64,000 nt of DNA from M2408 sp040386975 (lineage in GTDB: Bacteria > Bacteroidota > Bacteroidia > Flavobacteriales_D > Crocinitomicaceae), in contig JAZKEO010000001.1 of the NCBI GenBank assembly GCA_040386975.1, forward strand, positions 1 to 64,000. The letters run 5' to 3'. The notes beneath the pieces are model-generated. The model was not told where the DNA came from, ran no database searches, and worked only from the letters and a program-made list of their open reading frames with translations. Made by a program: the position numbers and the translations under genes. Below are positions 49,284-56,608 of the stretch, piece by piece (within the stretch, counting starts at the first letter, position 1; each line of letters starts with the position of its first letter).

Positions 49284-50690
49284 TTAATTTTGTAAGGCTT
49301 TTTCGATAAACTTACTATACGTTTCAATTCCCTTTTGTAAATCTTTGACAGGAATATTCTCATTTACACCGTGAATCCCTTCCAAAGCTTCACGAGAAAT
49401 CACACATGGAATAATTCCGAATGTTGGAATTTGGTATTGTCTGAAGTAATTATTATCTGTTGATGCAGGAAATAAAATCGGACTCGAAATACTTTTAGGA
49501 TAAACTGTTTTTAATGCGTCTTGCATCATGAAAAAGTATTTATTCGTTGGTGTAGCGGGAGAATTTGGACTCTGAGAAATAATCGATACATCCACTTTAT
49601 TTCCAACGGCAAATTGTACCTTACGCATGTATTTTTTTAAATCTGTTCCAGGAAGCAAACGACAATCCAAAATCGCGTAAGCTCCATTCCCATTTTGATT
49701 TACCGCGTCAGAATTTAACGTTCCCATACTGGTAATAACAAATGTGTTTTGAACCAAAACATTAAAAATTTCGCCTTCACGGAAATGTTTTTTCACAAAA
49801 GGCCAAAAAATAATCCAATTGATGTGTTTGATGACAAAACCTTTGAAACCGCCTTCCATTTTACCTAAATCTTTGAACATTTGACGGGAAATTTTACTAA
49901 ACTGAACTTCTCTTTTTTGATTCAATAAATTTATAAGAGATTTTAGTAAACGTTTATTTGCATATAATTCTGATGGAACTGCACTGTGTCCGTTGATCTT
50001 TTGTCCGATTGATTTTTTATTGACTTCCAATTTCAGCCAAAGGGAACTTTTCTCCGCAACAGAAATTCCGAAAACTTCTTGCTCGGGTTTTGAAGGAACT
50101 AAATTATTTAAACCAGAACCACCTTCTCCAAAAACAACTATTGGATTTAAGTCTTTTAAATGATTTTCAACCATGAATTTTGCACCAAAATCACCTCCAT
50201 TTTCTTCTTCGCAGACAGCTAAAAATGTTATATTATAAGGCAATTCTTTTGTTTTAGCCAATTCAACATATTCAAAAAGGGAGTACAATTGCATTACAGC
50301 TAGTCCTAAGCAATCAATTGCTCCACGACCGTAAAGTGTATCTTGAACAATTTTTGCTTCAAAAGGATGGTGTTTCCAGTTTTCAATGTCGTTTGCAGGA
50401 ACAACATCTAAATGACTTTGAAAAATAATATTTGGCTTTCCTAAATCCAAAGGATAAAGTGAAGCTGTGAAATTAAAATTGATGTTATTTTGAGAGAAGA
50501 TTTGTGTGTGAAGTCCATTTTCTCGACAATAATTCTCCAAATAAATAGCTATCTCTTTTTCCTTACATGAAAGCGATTGAAATTGAATTAAATTTTGAAG
50601 TAAAATTTCTGGTTTTAATTTTTCTACATGATTTTGACTAAAACTCAAAAAAGTATTCAAAACGAAAAATATGTAAAGGAAATTTTTCAA
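49284..50690 (-). CDS. secreted M20 family metallopeptidase
   Basis: A 468-residue peptidase with a signal peptide (1-18, LSFSQ). The start must be TTG (50688-50690): no in-frame ATG lies between it and an upstream stop, and the signal peptide begins exactly there. Metal-site residues are visible: His93 and Asp95 (SHLDVVP), Asp126 (GRGAIDCLG), the Glu pair 161-162 (CEEENGGDFGA) and a late His in GIHGVNEN. The dimerisation domain lies between. It resembles PM20D1/carboxypeptidase S-like enzymes. A terminator of the upstream lolA gene precedes it. Confidence 0.9.
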   Translation of the reverse strand: MKNFLYIFFVLNTFLSFSQNHVEKLKPEILLQNLIQFQSLSCKEKEIAIYLENYCRENGLHTQIFSQNNINFNFTASLYPLDLGKPNIIFQSHLDVVPANDIENWKHHPFEAKIVQDTLYGRGAIDCLGLAVMQLYSLFEYVELAKTKELPYNITFLAVCEEENGGDFGAKFMVENHLKDLNPIVVFGEGGSGLNNLVPSKPEQEVFGISVAEKSSLWLKLEVNKKSIGQKINGHSAVPSELYANKRLLKSLINLLNQKREVQFSKISRQMFKDLGKMEGGFKGFVIKHINWIIFWPFVKKHFREGEIFNVLVQNTFVITSMGTLNSDAVNQNGNGAYAILDCRLLPGTDLKKYMRKVQFAVGNKVDVSIISQSPNSPATPTNKYFFMMQDALKTVYPKSISSPILFPASTDNNYFRQYQIPTFGIIPCVISREALEGIHGVNENIPVKDLQKGIETYSKFIEKALQN

Positions 50691-50729
50691 AAAAATTAGA
50701 TCTTATAAATTCAAGGCTAAGGTACAAAA

Positions 50730-50755
50730 AAACCGCTCAATGAGTTGAACGGTTT
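50730..50755 (-). terminator. intrinsic terminator downstream of lolA
   Basis: AAACCGCTCAA (50730-50740) and TTGAACGGTTT (50745-50755), one mismatch, loop TGAG, followed on the minus strand by a T-run (TTTTTTTG). It lies about 155 nt after the lolA stop. Confidence 0.7.
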
Positions 50756-50910
50756 ATTAAACCTATTATTTCATTTTAATATGAACTTAAAGTTTGTTTA
50801 TAAAGTTAACTTTTTAGACGTTTTTTAAGAGGGAAATTTGGAGTTTACTTTGGTAAATGACAAATTTAACGATAAAAAACAACGACAAAAGGGGATTTTA
50901 TAAATAGACT

Positions 50911-51561
50911 TTAATCTTTTATAACTGTGTAACCTGGATATTTTTTACTATCAAAAACAAATTTTGAATCTTCAACACTTGAATTTGGTGTGAATTTCGT
51001 TAAAGAATAGGTCATATTTGTACCATCTTTGGCTTTCATAACTGCTTTCTTTAATTCTAAATCTGTTTTAGAAATGTATAAGATAATTGTATGATAATCA
51101 ACTTTTGAAGGGTTTTTTGGATACAAATAAATAACGTGAACCTTTTCATCATTTAAAGTTTCTTCTTTTTCGTATTTATTTTTGAAACCAGTTTCCCAAA
51201 TAGTCATCAATTTTTTCGGATTGATAGATTCTTCATCGTTTGCACTTGCATCTGATTCGTAAACAGATTTTTCTTCTTTTACAACAGTCCATGTTTTTGT
51301 TCCGTTGCAAATGATTGTGTTATCGCCATAAGAAGCATAAAATTTACTTCCTTTAACCCAACCTTTCCCGATTTCTGATTCATTTACACCAGAAGCTGTA
51401 TTTTTTACTGAAGCACTAAATTCTATGTAGAAAGATTTGTAATCTTTCATTTTAGTTGAAACTTTGTCTAAAATTCCTTGTGATTTAGAATCTTGAGAAA
51501 AAGAGGTAAAAGCGATAAAGCTTAATAATATCAGTGCAAATTTCATTTTTGAGTTTTTCAT
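50911..51561 (-). CDS. lolA: LolA-like outer-membrane lipoprotein carrier protein
   Basis: A 216-residue periplasmic protein with a signal peptide (to SFSQ, either ATG 51559-51561 or the internal ATG 51544-51546 would work). The mature part matches LolA: ILDKVSTKMKDYKSFYIEFSASV, KGWVKGSKFYASYGDNTIICNGTKTW, YESDASANDEESINPKKLM, then TDLELKKAVMKAKDGTNMTYSLTKF. LolA ferries lipoproteins from the inner to the outer membrane, consistent with the many lipoproteins here. The gene is 89 nt downstream of ftsK on the same strand, a neighbourhood common in Bacteroidota. Confidence 0.9.
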   Translation of the reverse strand: MKNSKMKFALILLSFIAFTSFSQDSKSQGILDKVSTKMKDYKSFYIEFSASVKNTASGVNESEIGKGWVKGSKFYASYGDNTIICNGTKTWTVVKEEKSVYESDASANDEESINPKKLMTIWETGFKNKYEKEETLNDEKVHVIYLYPKNPSKVDYHTIILYISKTDLELKKAVMKAKDGTNMTYSLTKFTPNSSVEDSKFVFDSKKYPGYTVIKD

Positions 51562-51650
51562 TTTGTTATTTTCGAATACAAATATCTAAAATTATGCCAA
51601 GATTTGAAAATTTAATTTTTATTTTGAGATTGAAATTAATCAAAGTCTTC

Positions 51651-54203
51651 TCAAAACAATCCTTTCACTTTCAAATACTCATCCAAAGCTTGTTCGTTAT
51701 CGTACAAAACTTCTCGTGCTTTACTTCCTTGAAATGGCCCGATGATTCCGTAACCTTCCAATTGATCTACGATTCTTCCTGCTCGGTTGTAGCCTAATTT
51801 TAATTTCCGTTGCAATAAACTGGCAGAACCTTGTTGATGTATCACAACAATACGAGCTGCTTCGGAAAACATTGGGTCGATGTCGTTTAAGTCAATATCG
51901 TTTCCTTCTGTTGCACCTTCTCCTACATATTCAGGTAATTGTAAAGCTTCAGGATAAGCTCGTTGATCGCCAATAAAAGCACAGATAGCATCAACTTCTG
52001 GTGTGTCCACAAAACCACATTGCAAACGAATGATGTCTGAACCAGTCGAAATCAACATATCTCCTCGACCAATTAATTGATTTGCTCCTGATTGATCTAA
52101 AATCGTTCTTGAATCCACAACAGATTGCACTCTAAACGCAATTCTCGCAGGGAAATTCGCTTTAATCATACCTGTAATTACATTTACGGATGGACGTTGT
52201 GTGGCAACAATCAAGTGAATTCCAATCGCACGAGCAAGTTGAGCAATACGAGCAATTGGCTTCTCAATTTCTTTTCCTGCGGTCATAATTAAATCCGCAA
52301 ACTCATCGATTAAAACAACGATATAAGGTAAATAACGATGTCCTTTTTCTGGATTTAATTTTCGTGCAATAAATTTCGCATTGTATTCAATAATCGTTCG
52401 AACTTGAGCCTCTTTCAACAATTCATAACGCGCATCCATTTCAATACACAAAGAATTCAAGGTATTTACAACTTTCGTTACATCCGTAATAATTGCATCT
52501 CCTTCGCCTGGAAGTTTTGCCAAAAAGTGTCTTTCGATTCTATTATAAAGCGTAAGTTCCACTTTTTTGGGATCAATCAATACAAATTTTACTTGAGCAG
52601 GATGTTTTTTGTATAAAATGGAGATTAATATCGCATTCAAACCTACAGATTTACCTTGACCTGTTGAACCAGCAACCAAAAGGTGGGGCATTTTTGTTAA
52701 ATCGAAGGTGTAAGTTTCATTCGTAATTGTTTTTCCTAAAACAACTGGAAGTTCAAAATCAGAGTTTTGGAATTTCTCAGAAGCAATTAAAGAACGCATC
52801 GAAACCATTTCAGGCTTGCTGTTTGGAACTTCGATACCAATTGTTCCTTTCCCTGGAATTGGAGCAATAATACGAATTCCAAGTGCTGACAAACTCAAGG
52901 CGATATCGTCTTCTAAGTTTTTAATTTTAGAAATTTTGACTCCTGGAGCAGGAATGATTTCATATAAAGTAACAGTTGGACCAACAGTCGCTTTAATTTT
53001 TGAAATTTCAATTTTGAAATTCGTTAAAGTCTCAACAATCTTATTTTTATGTCCTTCAAGCTCGGCTTTGTCAATGTTTATTTGACTTGTTCCCCAATCT
53101 TTTAATAAATCAATGGAAGGTAAAACATAAGATGATAAATCTAAAGTCGGATCGTATTCACCATATTCGTGACGCAACTTATCCGTTTCATCATCAGATA
53201 AAATTTTATCTTCTTTAGGGATTTCAACTTCTAAAATCTTTTCATTTAAAGGTTCCGTAAATTCATCCAACGATTCAGGAATTTCGATTTCAAAATCGTC
53301 GGAATCGTATGTTGCTTTTGCAGCAGGTTTGTGAACAACTACAAAATCGCTGTCAGCCAAATCATCATCTTCCTCGTCTTCATCAAAATTAACCGTTTCT
53401 GATATGTATTCATCTTCTAAATCTTCATCTTTGATAGTGTTAACAACATGAATGTCAGTCATTGAGAAACGATTTTCAGTAGGTTGAAGTTCATCATCTT
53501 CATCAATAAAACGTTCTTTTGAGAAATATTTATTCCAAAGTGCTTTAAAATCAGGATTAAAAAGCGCGATGAGTAAAATGTAAAGTAAAATAAAAATGAA
53601 AAGTAAAGCACCGAATTTACCCAAAGTAAAACTAAGCCATTCGTTTATGTGGTAACCAAAAGAGCCACCTAAATAATTGACAACATTTGAGAAATATCCT
53701 AAAAATAGAGAAAACCAAACTATTGCTACTAAAGAAACAGAAATTGTTCTTCTGATTGGAAGTAATTTTATTTCCAACATCCATTTAAATCCAATGATGA
53801 AAAGCATGAATGAAAAGCCAAAAGAGGAAATTCCGAACCAACGGTAAACGAATAAATGTGAAACCCAAGCACCTAATTTTCCAAACCAATTTGAAACAGG
53901 CTCTTGATTTGCTTCGAACAAGAAATCAAACAAACCTTTTTCTAAAACACGGTCTTGATCTTGTTTCCAGGTAAAAAAATAGGATAAGCAGGCAAAAAAG
54001 AAGTAAAACGAAAGCAAAACGAAAATTGCTCCCAAAATTGTTTTTGTTTTCTTTTTATCAAAACGGTTTGAAAGATTCCCTAAAGGGTTTTTGATACCAC
54101 TTTTTTTCTCAGGAGCTACTTTTTTTGAGTTGGTTTTACTCGTTTCAGTGGCTTTAGATCCTTCCAAATCTTCTTTCGTTCGATATACGTTTTCTGATGA
54201 CAT
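51651..54203 (-). CDS. ftsK: FtsK/SpoIIIE DNA translocase
   Basis: An 850-residue septal DNA translocase. The N-terminal 210 residues carry four membrane helices; residues about 215-360 are an acidic linker (DEDEEDDDLADSD); then the alpha-beta motor with Walker A GSTGQGKS (about 508-516) and Walker B VVLIDEFADL (about 625-635); and the gamma winged-helix domain (about 780-820, IHQQGSASLLQRKLKLGYNRAGRIVDQLE), which reads polarity sequences. It coordinates chromosome dimer resolution with cell division. lolA follows. A TATCTTCG box upstream is a weak promoter candidate. Confidence 0.95.
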   Translation of the reverse strand: MSSENVYRTKEDLEGSKATETSKTNSKKVAPEKKSGIKNPLGNLSNRFDKKKTKTILGAIFVLLSFYFFFACLSYFFTWKQDQDRVLEKGLFDFLFEANQEPVSNWFGKLGAWVSHLFVYRWFGISSFGFSFMLFIIGFKWMLEIKLLPIRRTISVSLVAIVWFSLFLGYFSNVVNYLGGSFGYHINEWLSFTLGKFGALLFIFILLYILLIALFNPDFKALWNKYFSKERFIDEDDELQPTENRFSMTDIHVVNTIKDEDLEDEYISETVNFDEDEEDDDLADSDFVVVHKPAAKATYDSDDFEIEIPESLDEFTEPLNEKILEVEIPKEDKILSDDETDKLRHEYGEYDPTLDLSSYVLPSIDLLKDWGTSQINIDKAELEGHKNKIVETLTNFKIEISKIKATVGPTVTLYEIIPAPGVKISKIKNLEDDIALSLSALGIRIIAPIPGKGTIGIEVPNSKPEMVSMRSLIASEKFQNSDFELPVVLGKTITNETYTFDLTKMPHLLVAGSTGQGKSVGLNAILISILYKKHPAQVKFVLIDPKKVELTLYNRIERHFLAKLPGEGDAIITDVTKVVNTLNSLCIEMDARYELLKEAQVRTIIEYNAKFIARKLNPEKGHRYLPYIVVLIDEFADLIMTAGKEIEKPIARIAQLARAIGIHLIVATQRPSVNVITGMIKANFPARIAFRVQSVVDSRTILDQSGANQLIGRGDMLISTGSDIIRLQCGFVDTPEVDAICAFIGDQRAYPEALQLPEYVGEGATEGNDIDLNDIDPMFSEAARIVVIHQQGSASLLQRKLKLGYNRAGRIVDQLEGYGIIGPFQGSKAREVLYDNEQALDEYLKVKGLF

Positions 54204-54326
54204 TCCTTAATTTAAACAATTCTACGAAGATAGATAGTATTTTCCTTGAGAATTAGAACTTTATGTAGGAAGTATAAACAATGAAATGTTAAAAGGGGGA
54301 AATCAACTTTTTTAAAGAGTTTTGTC

Positions 54327-54334
54327 TAACTTTG
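54327..54334 (+). promoter_or_regulatory. -7 box abutting the 54339 start codon
   Basis: TAACTTTG, a perfect TAnnTTTG box, ends 4 nt before the ATG at 54339. If active, the mRNA would be leaderless. Confidence 0.45.
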
Positions 54335-54338
54335 CGTC

Positions 54339-54896
54339 ATGAAATGGATTGGAGAAAGAACTTCTTTTGTTGATGACAAAACAAAAACAACAATTGTAAT
54401 TGAGGCAGAAAATATTGGTTGGCAAAAATCCTTGATGGGAGCTTGGTTTGCGATGTGGATAACAATTGGAGCAATCATGTTTTGGTCATTAACTTTAGGT
54501 TTTAATCAACAAGAAATGATTATCGTTGTAATCTTTTTAGTTTTTTGGTCGTATTACGCTTACCGTGTTGGAAGACAATTTTTTTGGTTGATGTGGGGAA
54601 AAGAATTTTTAAAAATCAATGAATCGGCATTTTCTATAAAAAAAGGAATTAAAGGTTACGGAAAAGCACATGCCTATTTTTTGGAAAATATTGAAAAAAT
54701 GTCGGTTGAACAACCAAAAGAAACGTCAATTCAAGCTGTTTGGGAAGCTTCACCTTGGATTCGTGGAGGTGAACGTTTACAGTTTGAGTACAAAGGAAAA
54801 GTTGTTCGTTTTGGAAGAAAATTAAATGAAAAAGACAGTAAAATTCTATTGAATTTGATTACAAAGCGTATTGAAGAGCAGTTGAGAAAGCGATGA
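54339..54896 (+). CDS. hypothetical membrane protein with two helices
   Basis: A 185-residue protein: short basic/aromatic N-terminus (MKWIGERTSFVDD), two membrane helices (about 32-52 and 57-77), then a cytoplasmic C-terminal domain of beta strands (EFLKINESAFSIKKGIKGYG; IRGGERLQFEYKGKVVRFGRKL) that looks like a PH-like fold. I recognise no family. It is divergent from ftsK and convergent with the GNAT gene, with a palindromic repeat between stop codons. Confidence 0.7.
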   Translation: MKWIGERTSFVDDKTKTTIVIEAENIGWQKSLMGAWFAMWITIGAIMFWSLTLGFNQQEMIIVVIFLVFWSYYAYRVGRQFFWLMWGKEFLKINESAFSIKKGIKGYGKAHAYFLENIEKMSVEQPKETSIQAVWEASPWIRGGERLQFEYKGKVVRFGRKLNEKDSKILLNLITKRIEEQLRKR

Positions 54897-54930
54897 TTAG
54901 CTAATTAGCTGATGAGTCGATTAGCTGATT
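54897..54930. repeat. TTAGCTAATTAGCTGAT repeat forming the end of the GNAT gene
   Basis: AGCTAATTAGCT (54899-54910) is a perfect palindrome, and GATTAGCTGATT repeats 10 nt later. The element directly follows the plus-strand stop (54894-54896) and provides the last ten codons and the stop (TAG, 54901-54903) of the minus-strand GNAT gene. Confidence 0.7.
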
Positions 54931-55365
54931 TTGCAATTGTTTTTCCATTAAAAAGTGTTGCAGAACATCAAAAAGTTTGTACGATTTTTCGATAAGTTTA
55001 TAATCCAATTTTAAATAAAAATCTACTGCATAATCTCTTGCGTGTAAAATGATTTTTTGAATGTCATTTTCTTTGCAGTAATCTTCTATTTCAAGCATAA
55101 TTTTTTTTCCAAAACCAGAACCTTGTTGCTCAGATTCTACAGCAACAAAGCGAACTTGAGCAATTTTGTTTCCTTGTAAATCCAAACGTGCAATTGCTTT
55201 TAGAATCTTGTTTTCATAAAAAGCAAAATGAATTCCGCTAGCGTCACCTTCATTTTTTTCTGTGCCGAGTGGCTGATTTAAAGGTTTTCTTAAAACACGG
55301 TAACGTAAATCGTAATAATTATCCCATTCTAATGGAGAATTGGGTGTTCTGATTTTAATATTCAT
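54901..55365 (-). CDS. GNAT family N-acetyltransferase
   Basis: A 154-residue acetyltransferase: N-terminal DLRYRVLRKPLNQPLG, the central strand KIAQVRFVAVE, acetyl-CoA pyrophosphate loop QQGSGFGKKIMLEIEDYC (Q/RxxGxG/A type) and the C-terminal ILHARDYAVDFYLKLDYKLI. The substrate is unknown. The final QNQLIDSSAN is encoded by an intergenic-type repeat and is probably a neutral extension. It follows the CoA-transferase gene after 5 nt, so they form an operon. Confidence 0.88.
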   Translation of the reverse strand: MNIKIRTPNSPLEWDNYYDLRYRVLRKPLNQPLGTEKNEGDASGIHFAFYENKILKAIARLDLQGNKIAQVRFVAVESEQQGSGFGKKIMLEIEDYCKENDIQKIILHARDYAVDFYLKLDYKLIEKSYKLFDVLQHFLMEKQLQNQLIDSSAN

Positions 55366-55370
55366 ATTTT

Positions 55371-56423
55371 TTAAGAAAAGGCGATTGAACTCATGCGTTT
55401 TGTTAAAACCCCATTTATTTCTTCTTCGCGAATAAATTTTTTAGCTTCGGAGTCTTTGAAAACTTCTTCTAAATTTCTGATTTTCCCGCAAGGAACATGG
55501 TGTTCATGTGTCCATTCCAAAATTTCATCTGCATCAATTGTTTCAACATGTTCTTGAATCAGATTAAAAAGTTCTTTTCTGTTTTCAACACGTTTTTGAT
55601 TGGATTCAAACTTTGGATTGTCGGGCAAATATTCAATTCCTAAAAAATGACACAATTTAACGAAATGTCCATCGCTTCCAATTGCAAAAGTGATTTGCTT
55701 TTTGTCTAAAGTTTCAAAAATTTCCCCATAAGGAGCAATATTTGGATGTAAGCTACCGATTCGCTCTGGAATTTTGTTTTCCATCAAATAATTTGATGCT
55801 TGATTCACCAAACTACAAATTGCAGCATCGTAAAGTGAAACGTGAACAGCTTTTCCTTTATTCGTTTGCGTTCGTTCTAGTAAAGCGATTAAAATTCCTT
55901 CTTTTAAATGATGAGCAGCCAAAACATCGATTAAAGCAACTGGCATTTTGATGGGGTCAGTTTCTTTTGTGCCATTCATGGACATAAAACCACTTTCAGC
56001 TTGTAGAATTAAATCGTAAGCAACTCTATCCGATTCCAGACCAAAACCGCTAATTTTTCCGTGAATTAATCTCGGATTTAATTCAAATAAAATAGCATCA
56101 TTAATTTTAAATTTCTCTGCATCACCTTTCTTAAAGTTTGAAATCAAAATATCAGCATCTTTTATTAAATTTAAAAAAGATGCTCGTTCATTTTCAAGTT
56201 TTAGATTTAATTTCTTGTATTCTTTTTTGTAGTTTACACTTGCAAAATAGGCTGAAACATCTGTGAATTCACTTTCTGAAGCTAATTTCCAAGTACGCGT
56301 AACGTCAGCCAAATTTGGGTTTTCAATTTTGATAACTTTAGCTCCTAATTCGGCAAAAAAAGTTCCAACAGATGGGCCAGCCAAAACACTTGAAATATCG
56401 ATAATTTTTAAGTTTGAGAACAT
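55371..56423 (-). CDS. CaiB/BaiF family (class III) CoA-transferase
   Basis: A 350-residue class III CoA-transferase: N-terminal IIDISSVLAGPSVGTFFAELGAKVIKIENP, ADILISNFKKGDAEKF, GKISGFGLESDRVAYDLILQAESGFMSMNG, and the catalytic Asp in MPVALIDVLAAHHLKEGIL. The C-terminal part has the usual family sequence HVPCGKIRNLEEVF. It moves CoA between carboxylic acids; the acyl substrate cannot be assigned. It is first in an operon with a GNAT acetyltransferase. It may participate in amino-acid or fatty-acid degradation (inference). Confidence 0.9.
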   Translation of the reverse strand: MFSNLKIIDISSVLAGPSVGTFFAELGAKVIKIENPNLADVTRTWKLASESEFTDVSAYFASVNYKKEYKKLNLKLENERASFLNLIKDADILISNFKKGDAEKFKINDAILFELNPRLIHGKISGFGLESDRVAYDLILQAESGFMSMNGTKETDPIKMPVALIDVLAAHHLKEGILIALLERTQTNKGKAVHVSLYDAAICSLVNQASNYLMENKIPERIGSLHPNIAPYGEIFETLDKKQITFAIGSDGHFVKLCHFLGIEYLPDNPKFESNQKRVENRKELFNLIQEHVETIDADEILEWTHEHHVPCGKIRNLEEVFKDSEAKKFIREEEINGVLTKRMSSIAFS

Positions 56424-56608
56424 TTTATTGTTAGTGAAGAGTTAAAAGTTTAGAATGAAAAAGTTTTGAGTAAAGTTAAAAATATTTATTTTACAAATTA
56501 AAAGTTAATAAATATTAACAAATAGGAATACAAGAATAAGAGTAATCATTTTAGTTTTTTTTCATAAAATTCAATTTCTATTCATGATATTTGTTCAAAA
56601 TTATACTT

